Assembly: GCF_000968685.2 (NCBI RefSeq)
Contig: NZ_LAKD02000047.1
Coordinates: 82,516 to 146,515 of the forward strand
From: Streptomyces antioxidans
GTDB taxonomy: Bacteria > Actinomycetota > Actinomycetes > Streptomycetales > Streptomycetaceae
Length of the DNA stretch: 64,000 nt
Direction of reading: 5' to 3'
The notes under the pieces were generated by a model, which saw nothing but the letters and a program-made list of their open reading frames with translations, was not told the DNA's origin and did not search any database. Below, in pieces: positions 1-6,719 of the stretch; within the stretch, counting starts at the first letter, position 1, and every line of letters starts with the position of its first letter. A program made the position numbers and the translations under genes.

Positions 1-403
1 AGGTGGTGAAGAAGACCCGCGCGTCCGGGATGCCGGACAGCGCGGCGACCCGCTCGGCCAGTTCGACCATGGGCCGGTCGAGGTAGAGCGTGGAGGTGTG
101 CAGGATCCGGCCGGCCTGCTCGCTGATCGCCTTGGTGACCTCGGGGAGGGCGTGGGCGGTCATCGTGGTGAGGATGCCGCCGAAGAAGTCGAGGTAGCGG
201 TTGCCCTCGGCGTCCCAGACATGGCGTCCCTCGCCGTGGGTGATCTCGATGGGGCGCCGGTAGTAGACGGCGAGCCAGTCGGGGAGTACGGCCCGGTGGC
301 GGGCGTGGAGGGTGGCGTGGGGGGTGGCGCTTTGGCCGCCGTCGCGGGGGTCACCGCTTTGGCCCTGGGGGCCGCTATGGCCGCCGCTGGGGTCGCCGCT
401 CAC
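1..403 (-). CDS. class III (PLP-dependent) aminotransferase, 3' end beyond window
   Basis: Only the N-terminal ~134 residues lie in the window; the gene runs off the left edge. After a Gly/Ser/Pro-rich leader of about 30 residues, the protein shows the start of a class III (omega/4-aminobutyrate-type) aminotransferase: HGEGRHVWDAEGNRYLDFFGG, then an HxSTLY-like stretch. These enzymes move an amino group from a terminal amine or beta-amino acid to a keto acid using PLP; the PLP lysine would lie outside the window. The GTG start overlaps the upstream amidohydrolase stop as GTGA, so the two are translationally coupled. That pairing suggests beta-alanine or beta-aminoisobutyrate transamination in reductive pyrimidine breakdown. 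Substrate is inferred from context only. Confidence 0.85.
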   Translation of the reverse strand, partial: MSGDPSGGHSGPQGQSGDPRDGGQSATPHATLHARHRAVLPDWLAVYYRRPIEITHGEGRHVWDAEGNRYLDFFGGILTTMTAHALPEVTKAISEQAGRILHTSTLYLDRPMVELAERVAALSGIPDARVFFTT

Positions 404-1242
404 GGTTGCACCAGCCCCTCGTAGGCGTCGGGCCGCCGGTCGCGGTAGAACGCCCACTGCTGGCGCACCTCGTCGATCAGGCCGAAGTCGAGGTCGCGGA
501 CGATCAGCTCCTCCTTCTTGTCACTGGCCACGTCGCCGACGAACTGGCCGCGCGGATCGACGAAGTAGCTGGTGCCGTAGAAATCGTTGTCGCCGTACTC
601 CTCGGTGCCGACGCGGTTGATCGCGGCGATGAAGTACTCGTTGGCGACGGCCGCGGCGGGCTGCTCCAGCTGCCAGAGGTAGGCCGACAGACCGCGGGAG
701 GTGGCCGAGGGGTTGTAGACCAGCTGCGCCCCGGCCAGGCCCAGCTCGCGCCAGCCCTCGGGGAAGTGGCGGTCGTAGCAGATGTACACCCCGACCTTGC
801 CCACGGCGGTGTCGAACACCGGCCAGCCCAGGTTTCCCGGCTTGAAGTAGTACTTCTCCCAGAACCCCTTGACCTGCGGGATGTGGTGCTTGCGGTACTT
901 GCCGAGGTAGCTGCCGTCCGCGTCGATCACGGCGGCGGTGTTGTAGTAGAAGCCGGACTGCTCGAGCTCGAAGACGGGGACGACGATCACCATCCCGGTC
1001 TCCCGGGCCAGCTCCTGCATCCGCCGTACGGTCGGCCCGTCCGGCACCGCCTCCGCCCACCGGTAGTGTTCCGCCTCCTGCACCTGGCAGAAGTACGGCG
1101 CGTTGAACACCTCCTGGAAGCCGATCACCTTGGCGCCCTGAGCGGCCGCCTGCCGGGCGTGTTCCTCATGCTTCGCGATCATCGATTCGGTATCGCCGGT
1201 CCAGGTGGCCTGGACGAGGGCGGCACGTACGAGGTTGGCCAT
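400..1242 (-). CDS. nitrilase-superfamily amidohydrolase, probable beta-ureidopropionase / N-carbamoyl amidase
   Basis: A 280-residue carbon-nitrogen hydrolase with the full Glu-Lys-Cys triad: E44 (GFQEVFNAPYF), K118 (YRKHHIP) and C155 (YICYDRHFPEG). The YFCQ and CYDRHFPE signatures fit the beta-ureidopropionase/N-carbamoylputrescine amidase branch, which releases CO2 and NH3 from N-carbamoyl amines. An upstream in-frame extension to 1341 exists, but the ATG at 1242 has GAGGAG six bases before it and begins where the family fold begins (MANLVRAALVQATW). It is the first gene of an operon with the overlapping aminotransferase. A palindrome at 1264-1277 lies just upstream. Exact substrate (N-carbamoyl-beta-alanine or other) is inferred. 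Confidence 0.88.
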   Translation of the reverse strand: MANLVRAALVQATWTGDTESMIAKHEEHARQAAAQGAKVIGFQEVFNAPYFCQVQEAEHYRWAEAVPDGPTVRRMQELARETGMVIVVPVFELEQSGFYYNTAAVIDADGSYLGKYRKHHIPQVKGFWEKYYFKPGNLGWPVFDTAVGKVGVYICYDRHFPEGWRELGLAGAQLVYNPSATSRGLSAYLWQLEQPAAAVANEYFIAAINRVGTEEYGDNDFYGTSYFVDPRGQFVGDVASDKKEELIVRDLDFGLIDEVRQQWAFYRDRRPDAYEGLVQP

Positions 1243-1263
1243 GATCAGCTCCTCAACCTGTTG

Positions 1264-1277
1264 TCTACGCACGTAGA
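1264..1277. promoter_or_regulatory. candidate operator upstream of the amidohydrolase operon
   Basis: TCTACG-CA-CGTAGA is an inverted repeat with 6-nt arms and a 2-nt centre, 22 bases upstream of the amidohydrolase ATG, in the leader or promoter region. The only gene start nearby is the amidohydrolase, so a pathway repressor site is a reasonable inference. No cognate regulator is visible within the window. Confidence 0.4.
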
Positions 1278-1391
1278 ATCGGGGCTGTGAAGAACGTAAG
1301 AGCGCACTGACCACTCTGGCAATACCGCCGCCGTTACTCAACGAAGACGATCACGTTTCGTGTTTTATCGGCGGCTTCTCGGCTCATCTAG

Positions 1392-1770
1392 GTGCGGGTT
1401 TCGTCTCGCGCCTGCGGCGCGGTTGAGCAACGGGGCAGCGGAGTGGGGGCGCGGCGCCGCATCGCCGGGCGCCGGGCCGGTGGGTGCGAGCGCCCGTGGC
1501 GGCATCTGCGTCTGGGAGCCGAGGCCGACGCCGGACTGACGAGCCCTCCGGGTACCCCTTGAAAAAACGCTTGACCTGAAGCAACTAATTTATCAAGCGA
1601 TTTCGAGAGGGGTACCCGGCGGGCCCGCTGTCCGGCACGGCCGCAGCCGTCGGCCGGGGAAGCCGCCACCGGCGGCCACACCCACCGGCCCGGCGCCCGG
1701 CGGCGGCGCCGCGCCCCCACCCCCGCCGCCGCTGCTCACATGCGCCGAAGGCGCGAGACGAAACCCGCAC
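1392..1770. repeat. large imperfect palindrome with AT-rich centre (MITE-like or structured element)
   Basis: The ends 1392-1413 and 1749-1770 are perfect 22-nt inverted copies (starting GTGCGGGTTTCGTCTCGC). Inside them the two arms stay alignable for roughly 165 nt, with substitutions and small gaps, including GTGGGGGCGCGGCGCCG and CGCCGGGCGCCGGGCCGG blocks, and end at GGGTACCCCT / AGGGGTACCC. The centre (about 1560-1608) is unusually AT-rich for this genome and contains its own inverted repeat CGCTTGA...TCAAGCG. It occupies most of the 580-base gap between two leftward genes. No open reading frame inside looks coding and I see no clear target-site duplication. A non-autonomous mobile element, a bidirectional regulatory element and a structured RNA are all possible. 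Confidence 0.6.
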
Positions 1771-1824
1771 CCAACCGAGCCGACCAACACGAACCCCGCC
1801 TCAGCCCCCTGCCCCGCCCCCGCG

Positions 1825-3912
1825 TCAGGCGAGACCGGGAACGCCCGGCAGCCGCGCCATGCGAAGGGCATGGGCCAGATCGTGGTGGGCGCTGGAGGAG
1901 ACCTCGGCGGCCGCGTCAAGCAGCAGGGGCACCAGCGTGGCGGGGTCCTCGGCCGCCGCACGCGCCGCGTCCTCCGGCGTACGGGCCCGTACGAGCGCTT
2001 CCAGCAGGAACGCGGCCCTGTCCGGGGCACCCGCGTCGAGGAGCGCCTTCGCGATGTGGGCCACCTCGGGGGCGGGGCGCGAGACGCTCTGCCGTAACAA
2101 CCCCTCGCCGTCGGCCCCACGGTCCGCCGCGACCAGCGCCTCGGCGGCGGCGGCGAGTTGTACGGGCGGCAGACACGCCGTCTCCCACAGCAGCGTGGAC
2201 ACATCGGGCCCGAGCCCGGCGCGCTCCAGTTCCTCCGCGAGCACCGGCAGCCTCGCGGCGGGCCAGACGGCGGCCTCGTACAGCACGACATGGGCCTCGC
2301 CGGAGCGGCCCGCCGCCCGGAGCCCGCCCAGCCGCGCCACCGCCTCCTGGGCGGCACGCCGGGCCGCCGCGCGCTCGGCCGCCTCACGGGCAAGCCGCCG
2401 CGCGTCGTCCACCGCCCGGTCCCGCTTACGACGCCTGCCGCCGTCCCCGCCCTCATACGCCCCGGCGAACCGCGCCCCACGCGGCGTAGCACGGCCCCCG
2501 GCTCCGCCCTCCGCCGAGGGAGTCGCGGCCGGGGGCGCCTCCGGCGCCACCCCGGCGCCGTCATCCCCGACCCCAGCGAACCGCGCCCCGCGCGGCCGCG
2601 ACCTCGCGGGGGCGGGAACGGCCGGGGGCGCGGTCGTCGTCGGCTCCGAGCCCTGCGCGGTGGCGTCGAAGGGTCCATCCGCAACGGGCGCCGAGTCTCC
2701 GGCCGGGGCGTCCGGCGACGTGGACCCCGCCGCCGGGCTCATCGCCGCAACCTCCACGTTCGACACCCCGAGCGCCGCGTCCGCCTCCTCGTCCACCCCC
2801 GCGAACCGCGCCCCGCGCGGCCGGGGCCTCGCACGGCCAGAAGCGTGCTGGACGGTACCGGCCCCGGGGGCCGCCCCCGAGAGCTGGCCGGGCCCGTCGC
2901 CCCCAGCGACCGCTGGTTCACCACCGGGCCCGGTGGCCGCCGGGTCGCCCCCGGCCGCCACTGGTTCGCTGTCGGGTCCGCTGGCCGCCGGGTCACGCGC
3001 GGCGCGCCCAACTGGCGCGGCACCGGGCACGGTGGGCGCACCATGCCCAAGCGGCGCGGAGGCGGCGGCCCCAGCCGATGCCCCCTCACGCGCGGAGTAC
3101 CCGAGCGGCGCGGCACTGTGGCCGGAGGCCGCCATGTCACGCGCGGCGTACCCAAGCGGCACACCGCCAGGCCCGGCGTCCACCTCCTCACCCACGACAT
3201 GCCCAAGCGGCACACCACCAGACCCTGCCGCCACCCCATCACCCACGACATGCCCGAGCGGCACACCGCCCGGTGCGGTGGCCATCGCTGTGGTGGCGTC
3301 GGCCCCTTCCTCGTGCGCCACCGCTTCGTACGCCACCGCGAGGCTCGCTCCCTGCGGACGCCCTCCCTCCCTCGTGGGCGCGGGCGCACCCGCGAGGGGC
3401 CCCCGCGGCGCGGTCTGCGCCGCTAGGCGGGCGTGGAGTTCTTCCGTGCGGGCGGTGGCGCGCTGGTAATCGTCCTGGGCCCAGGCCAGCTCCGTGGCGA
3501 GGCGGTGCCGGGCGGCCGGGTCCTCGGCCGTGGTCAGGGCCGATTGGAGGTCGGCTTCGCGGCGGACGGCGTTGTGCCGCTCGCGGAGCATGCCGTCCAG
3601 GCGGTCCTGAAGGGCCTCGCGGCGGCCGGGCCCGGCGTCATGGGACGCGACCGAGGCGCGGTAGAGGGTCGCCGCGCGGGACGCCGCCTCCTGCGCGACC
3701 CCGGGGCCGTGCTGGGCGGAGAGGTCCTGCAGCAGGGACTGGACGAGGTCCCACGGCGGCACCTCGAGGCCGTCGAGACAGGCCCGCAGCCCGTCCGGGT
3801 CGCGCAGGGCGAAGACGCCGTACCAGCCCGCCCCGGCGTCCAGCCGTCTCGTCAGCGCCCGCAGATACGTCGCGAACTCCTCGACCTCGGCCGGGAGTTG
3901 CCCGCTCGCCAT
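1825..3912 (-). CDS. large low-complexity protein with helical ends, function unknown
   Basis: A 695-residue protein I do not recognise functionally. Residues 1-180 are helical and charged; about 180-510 is Ala/Gly/Pro-rich low complexity with two repeated motifs, GGVPLGHVVG-type (about three copies, then degenerate) and PRGARFAG (three copies, around DNA positions 2461, 2577 and 2805). Residues 520-695 are a regular Ala/Leu-rich helical array that looks like an alpha-solenoid. I chose the ATG at 3912 because GGGGGAGGGG precedes it; a longer frame to 4029 would run through the MarR promoter palindrome. No signal peptide or membrane segment. It is divergent from the MarR operon. Possibly a scaffold or regulatory protein; this is a guess. 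Confidence 0.7.
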   Translation of the reverse strand: MASGQLPAEVEEFATYLRALTRRLDAGAGWYGVFALRDPDGLRACLDGLEVPPWDLVQSLLQDLSAQHGPGVAQEAASRAATLYRASVASHDAGPGRREALQDRLDGMLRERHNAVRREADLQSALTTAEDPAARHRLATELAWAQDDYQRATARTEELHARLAAQTAPRGPLAGAPAPTREGGRPQGASLAVAYEAVAHEEGADATTAMATAPGGVPLGHVVGDGVAAGSGGVPLGHVVGEEVDAGPGGVPLGYAARDMAASGHSAAPLGYSAREGASAGAAASAPLGHGAPTVPGAAPVGRAARDPAASGPDSEPVAAGGDPAATGPGGEPAVAGGDGPGQLSGAAPGAGTVQHASGRARPRPRGARFAGVDEEADAALGVSNVEVAAMSPAAGSTSPDAPAGDSAPVADGPFDATAQGSEPTTTAPPAVPAPARSRPRGARFAGVGDDGAGVAPEAPPAATPSAEGGAGGRATPRGARFAGAYEGGDGGRRRKRDRAVDDARRLAREAAERAAARRAAQEAVARLGGLRAAGRSGEAHVVLYEAAVWPAARLPVLAEELERAGLGPDVSTLLWETACLPPVQLAAAAEALVAADRGADGEGLLRQSVSRPAPEVAHIAKALLDAGAPDRAAFLLEALVRARTPEDAARAAAEDPATLVPLLLDAAAEVSSSAHHDLAHALRMARLPGVPGLA

Positions 3913-4030
3913 GGCCACCCCTCCCCCATCGGACGATGAACGATGCACACCCCGAGGCCACGCATTCGACACCCTGCGTGTTACGGGACCGGTTACGGCC
4001 GTGCTACGGGCGCTTTTCCTGCTCCGCACA

Positions 4031-4060
4031 CGACAGGCAAACTTGCAAGCTTGACTGTCG
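4031..4060. promoter_or_regulatory. MarR operator palindrome
   Basis: A 30-bp near-perfect palindrome (26 of 30 positions symmetric) with outer arms CGACAG / CTGTCG and core CTTGCAAG, 18 bases upstream of the MarR start. It covers the -35 region (TTGCAA, 4043-4048) of a promoter whose -10 is TATGCT (4067-4072, 18-nt spacer). Length and position fit an autorepressing MarR dimer site. Confidence 0.7.
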
Positions 4061-4078
4061 ATTTCCTATGCTCCAGCC

Positions 4079-4510
4079 ATGGCCCCGCATGATCCGGCGC
4101 ATCTCGCCGTCGACCTCGCCACCGTCGTCACCCAGCTGATGCGCCGCATGCGGGCGGCCTCCTCGCAGGGGGCGCTCACCCCCTCCCAGCGCGCCGTGCT
4201 CAGTCGGCTCTCCAACGAAGGCCCGACCACCACCGCCGCGCTGGCCCGTGCCGAGCTGGTCCGGCCGCAGTCGATGCGCATGATCCTGGCGGCGCTGGAG
4301 GAGCAGGAGCTGGTGGAGCGGACCCCGCACCCCACCGACGGACGGCAGGTCGTCTTCTCGAGCACCGAGCGGGGGCGGCAGGCGATCACCTCCGTACGGC
4401 AGGCCAAGCAGAGCTGGCTGCTGGACGCGATCGAGACCCGCCTCGACGCCGATGAGCGCCGCACCCTCGCCGAGGCCACCGAACTCCTCAAGCGACTGGT
4501 CCAGGAATGA
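4079..4510 (+). CDS. MarR-family transcriptional regulator
   Basis: A 143-residue winged-helix regulator: N-terminal dimerisation helix, HTH around residues 38-80 (LTPSQRAVLSRL, TTTAALARAELV), wing region HPTDGRQVVFSSTERG, C-terminal dimerisation helix. The wing D-x-R-x-x-x-[LF] pattern (DGRQVVF) is typical of MarR. There is no Shine-Dalgarno, and the predicted -10 ends only 6 bases before the ATG, so the message is probably leaderless. It overlaps the MFS gene by ATGA, and the isochorismatase-like gene follows. The likely role is ligand-relieved repression of its own operon through the 4031-4060 palindrome. Confidence 0.9.
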   Translation: MAPHDPAHLAVDLATVVTQLMRRMRAASSQGALTPSQRAVLSRLSNEGPTTTAALARAELVRPQSMRMILAALEEQELVERTPHPTDGRQVVFSSTERGRQAITSVRQAKQSWLLDAIETRLDADERRTLAEATELLKRLVQE

Positions 4511-5979
4511 CCGACACGGCGGGAAGGCCCGCCCTATCGGCGGCCGGGGCGGAAGCCGGAACGGCGGGCGGGAGTCACGCACCCGCCGACCCCTTCGGCT
4601 CCCGGCTGATGGCCCCGCTGCTCATCGGTTCGGTCCTCAACCCCGTCAACTCCACGATGATCGCCACCGGCCTGGTCGCGATCGGCCATGACTTCGGGGT
4701 CGGCGCCGCGCGGACCGCCTGGCTGGTGGCCTCCCTCTACCTCGCCAGCGCCGTGGCACAGCCCGCGCTGGGACGGCTCGCGGATCTGCTCGGCCCGCGC
4801 CGGGTCTTCGTCTCCGGGCTGCTCGTGGTGTGCGCCGCGGGGCTGGTGGGCGCCCTCGCGCCCGCGTTCGGCTGGCTGATCGCCTCGCGGGTGCTGCTCG
4901 GCGTCGGTACGTCCGCCGCGTACCCGGCGGCGATGGCGCTGCTGCGCGCCCAGTCCTCCGCCGTCGGACGGGAGACGCCGCGTCCCGTGCTCGGAAGGCT
5001 CTCGCTCGCCGCGCTCGGCAGCGCGGCGGTCGGACCCGTGCTGGGCGGGGTGCTCACCGCGACGGCCGGATGGCGGGCGATCTTCGCGGTCAATGTGCCG
5101 CTGGCCCTGATCGGCATCACGCTCGCGCTGCTCTGGCTCCCCAGGACCCGCATGACGAGCGAGGAGGACACCGCGGCGGGCCCCGGGAACCGTACGGCGG
5201 GCGCGGCATTCGATCCGCTCGGGATCGCGCTGTTCACGGCCGCCCTCACCACCCTCATGATCTTCCTGATGGACCTGGCGCGGCCCAACTGGCCGCTGCT
5301 GCCCGCCGTCCTGGGGCTCGCCGCCGTACTGACCTGGTGGCAGCTGCGCCGCCCCCGCCCCTTCATCGATCTGCGGATGATCGGCCGCAATCGCTCCCTC
5401 GCCCTCACCTACCTCCGCCACGGCACGGCGTACCTGGTCATCTACATGGTCATGTACGGATACGCACAGTGGCTCGAGGAGGGGCACGGCTACTCCGCCT
5501 CCCGCGCGGGCCTGATCATGCTGCCCATGTCGGGCGCCGCCGCCGTGTGCTCACTGCTCGGCGCCCGTACGAAGGGCATCTACGCACCGCTCGTCCTCGC
5601 GGCCGTCCTGCTCGCCGCCGGGAGCGGGGTGCTGCTGCTCGCCGACGAGTCCACCCCGCTGGTCGCGCTGCTGCTGGCCGCGGTCCTCTTCGGGTTGCCG
5701 CAGGGGCTGTCCTCGACCGGCAACCAGGCCGCCGTCTACGCCCAGGCCCCGCCGGCCAGCGTCGGCGCGGCGGCCGGGCTCCAGCGCACCTCGCAGTACC
5801 TGGGCGCGATCACCGCCGCCGGGCTGATCGGGCTCTTCTACGGGCAGCGGGCGACCGCCGCCGGGCTGCACGGCATCGCCATGGTGGCGGGTGCGCTCAG
5901 CCTCGCGGTGCTGGCGCTGACCGCCACCGACCGGGCCCTGCGCGGCCGCGGCCACACCCGTACCCGTACCCCCACCTGA
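4507..5979 (+). CDS. MFS drug/proton antiporter-type transporter
   Basis: A 490-residue polytopic membrane protein of the major facilitator superfamily, DHA2/EmrB-like by length and layout. It has an N-terminal cytoplasmic segment of about 38 residues, the first helix at PLLIGSVLNPVNSTMIATG, a loop-2 motif GRLADLLGPRR, the antiporter-type helix-5 motif AAVGPVLGGVL, and a central loop before the second helix bundle. The start overlaps the MarR stop (ATGA), indicating coupling. With a MarR repressor and a soluble hydrolase-fold protein in one operon, efflux of an aromatic, quinone-like or antibiotic molecule is likely, but the substrate cannot be read from the sequence. Confidence 0.9.
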   Translation: MTDTAGRPALSAAGAEAGTAGGSHAPADPFGSRLMAPLLIGSVLNPVNSTMIATGLVAIGHDFGVGAARTAWLVASLYLASAVAQPALGRLADLLGPRRVFVSGLLVVCAAGLVGALAPAFGWLIASRVLLGVGTSAAYPAAMALLRAQSSAVGRETPRPVLGRLSLAALGSAAVGPVLGGVLTATAGWRAIFAVNVPLALIGITLALLWLPRTRMTSEEDTAAGPGNRTAGAAFDPLGIALFTAALTTLMIFLMDLARPNWPLLPAVLGLAAVLTWWQLRRPRPFIDLRMIGRNRSLALTYLRHGTAYLVIYMVMYGYAQWLEEGHGYSASRAGLIMLPMSGAAAVCSLLGARTKGIYAPLVLAAVLLAAGSGVLLLADESTPLVALLLAAVLFGLPQGLSSTGNQAAVYAQAPPASVGAAAGLQRTSQYLGAITAAGLIGLFYGQRATAAGLHGIAMVAGALSLAVLALTATDRALRGRGHTRTRTPT

Positions 5980-6042
5980 CGCATCACCTTCCGTTCCCCC
6001 ATACGTCCTGCGGACGTCCCGCAGACCCACCCAGGAGGCACC

Positions 6043-6600
6043 GTGCCCGCCACCACGCTCGACCCGAACACCGCCCTGGTCCTCGTCGACCTCCAGAAGG
6101 GCATCACCGGACTGCCCACCGTCCACCCCACCGCCGAGGTCATCGAGCGCGGCGCCCGGCTGGCCGCCGCCTTCCGCCAGCGCGGACTGCCGGTCGTCCT
6201 GGTCAGGGTGGTGGCCGGGGCCCCGGGCCGCACCGAGGCGCAGCGGGGCGGGGGCGGCGGGCGGTTCCCGGCCGACTTCGCCGACCTCGCGCCGGAGCTC
6301 GGCCACGAGGACGGCGACATCGTGGTCACCAAGCACACCTGGGGCGCCTTCCACGGCACCGACCTCGACCTCCAGCTGCGCCGCCGCGGGGTGACCCAGG
6401 TGGTGCTCGGTGGCATCGCCACCAGCATCGGGGTGGAGTCCACGGCCCGTGGCGCGTACGCGCACGGGTACCACGTGACCCTCGCGACCGACGCCATGAC
6501 CGACATGGACGCCGAGGCGCACCGCAACAGCGTCGAGAGGATCTTCCCCCGGCTCGGGGAGACGGACTCCACGGACGCGATCATCGGCCTGCTGAGCTGA
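6043..6600 (+). CDS. isochorismatase-fold protein lacking the catalytic cysteine
   Basis: A 185-residue isochorismatase-like (cysteine hydrolase fold) protein, third gene of the MarR operon. AGGAGG lies just before the GTG start. The fold motifs are clear: D16 (ALVLVDLQKG) and K97 (VVTKHTWGAF). The position normally holding the nucleophilic Cys is Gly130 in GIATSIGVESTAR. True cysteine hydrolases (nicotinamidase, N-carbamoylsarcosine amidase) need that Cys, whereas some isochorismatase-type members lack it. Amidase activity is therefore unlikely; an isochorismatase-like vinyl-ether hydrolase or another non-covalent chemistry is more plausible. Confidence 0.88.
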   Translation: MPATTLDPNTALVLVDLQKGITGLPTVHPTAEVIERGARLAAAFRQRGLPVVLVRVVAGAPGRTEAQRGGGGGRFPADFADLAPELGHEDGDIVVTKHTWGAFHGTDLDLQLRRRGVTQVVLGGIATSIGVESTARGAYAHGYHVTLATDAMTDMDAEAHRNSVERIFPRLGETDSTDAIIGLLS

Positions 6601-6639
6601 CGGACGGCTGACGGACGACTCACACACGGCGAACGGAGA

Positions 6640-6673
6640 GTACGGCGGACTCCGGAACTGGAGCCCGCCGTAC
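6640..6673. terminator. bidirectional terminator between convergent genes
   Basis: GTACGGCGGACTCC / GGAGCCCGCCGTAC form a 14-bp stem with one mismatch and a 6-nt loop, between the isochorismatase-like gene (ends 6600) and the gamma-glutamyltransferase gene (ends 6713). There is no U-tract, as is common in Streptomyces. Confidence 0.65.
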
Positions 6674-6677
6674 CTAG

Positions 6678-6719
6678 TCGCCGGTCGCCGGTCACCGGTC
6701 AGCGGTCAGCGGTCACCGC
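6678..6719. repeat. 7-bp tandem repeat across a stop codon
   Basis: Six copies of a TC[GA][CG]CGG unit, the last one diverged (TCACCGC) and containing the gamma-glutamyltransferase stop codon (TCA on the plus strand at 6713). Confidence 0.6.

Noticed and set aside
400..1341. Longer start for the amidohydrolase at 1341
   Set aside because: The extra 33 residues precede the conserved fold, run through the promoter palindrome, and have no ribosome site; ATG 1242 has GAGGAG.
1560..1608. Chromosome-partitioning parS or telomere-type site in the palindrome centre
   Set aside because: The sequence does not contain the GTTTCACGTGAAAC-like parS core, and the arms do not look like Streptomyces telomere hairpins.
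1593..2684. Long leftward Arg/Pro-rich frame through the palindrome
   Set aside because: Typical shadow frame of the 695-residue gene; Arg/Pro/Gly composition with no family motifs, and it crosses the palindrome centre.
4830..6611. 593-residue rightward frame over the MFS and isochorismatase genes
   Set aside because: Overlaps two genes with clear families in another frame and consists of Arg/Ala/Pro-rich shadow sequence.
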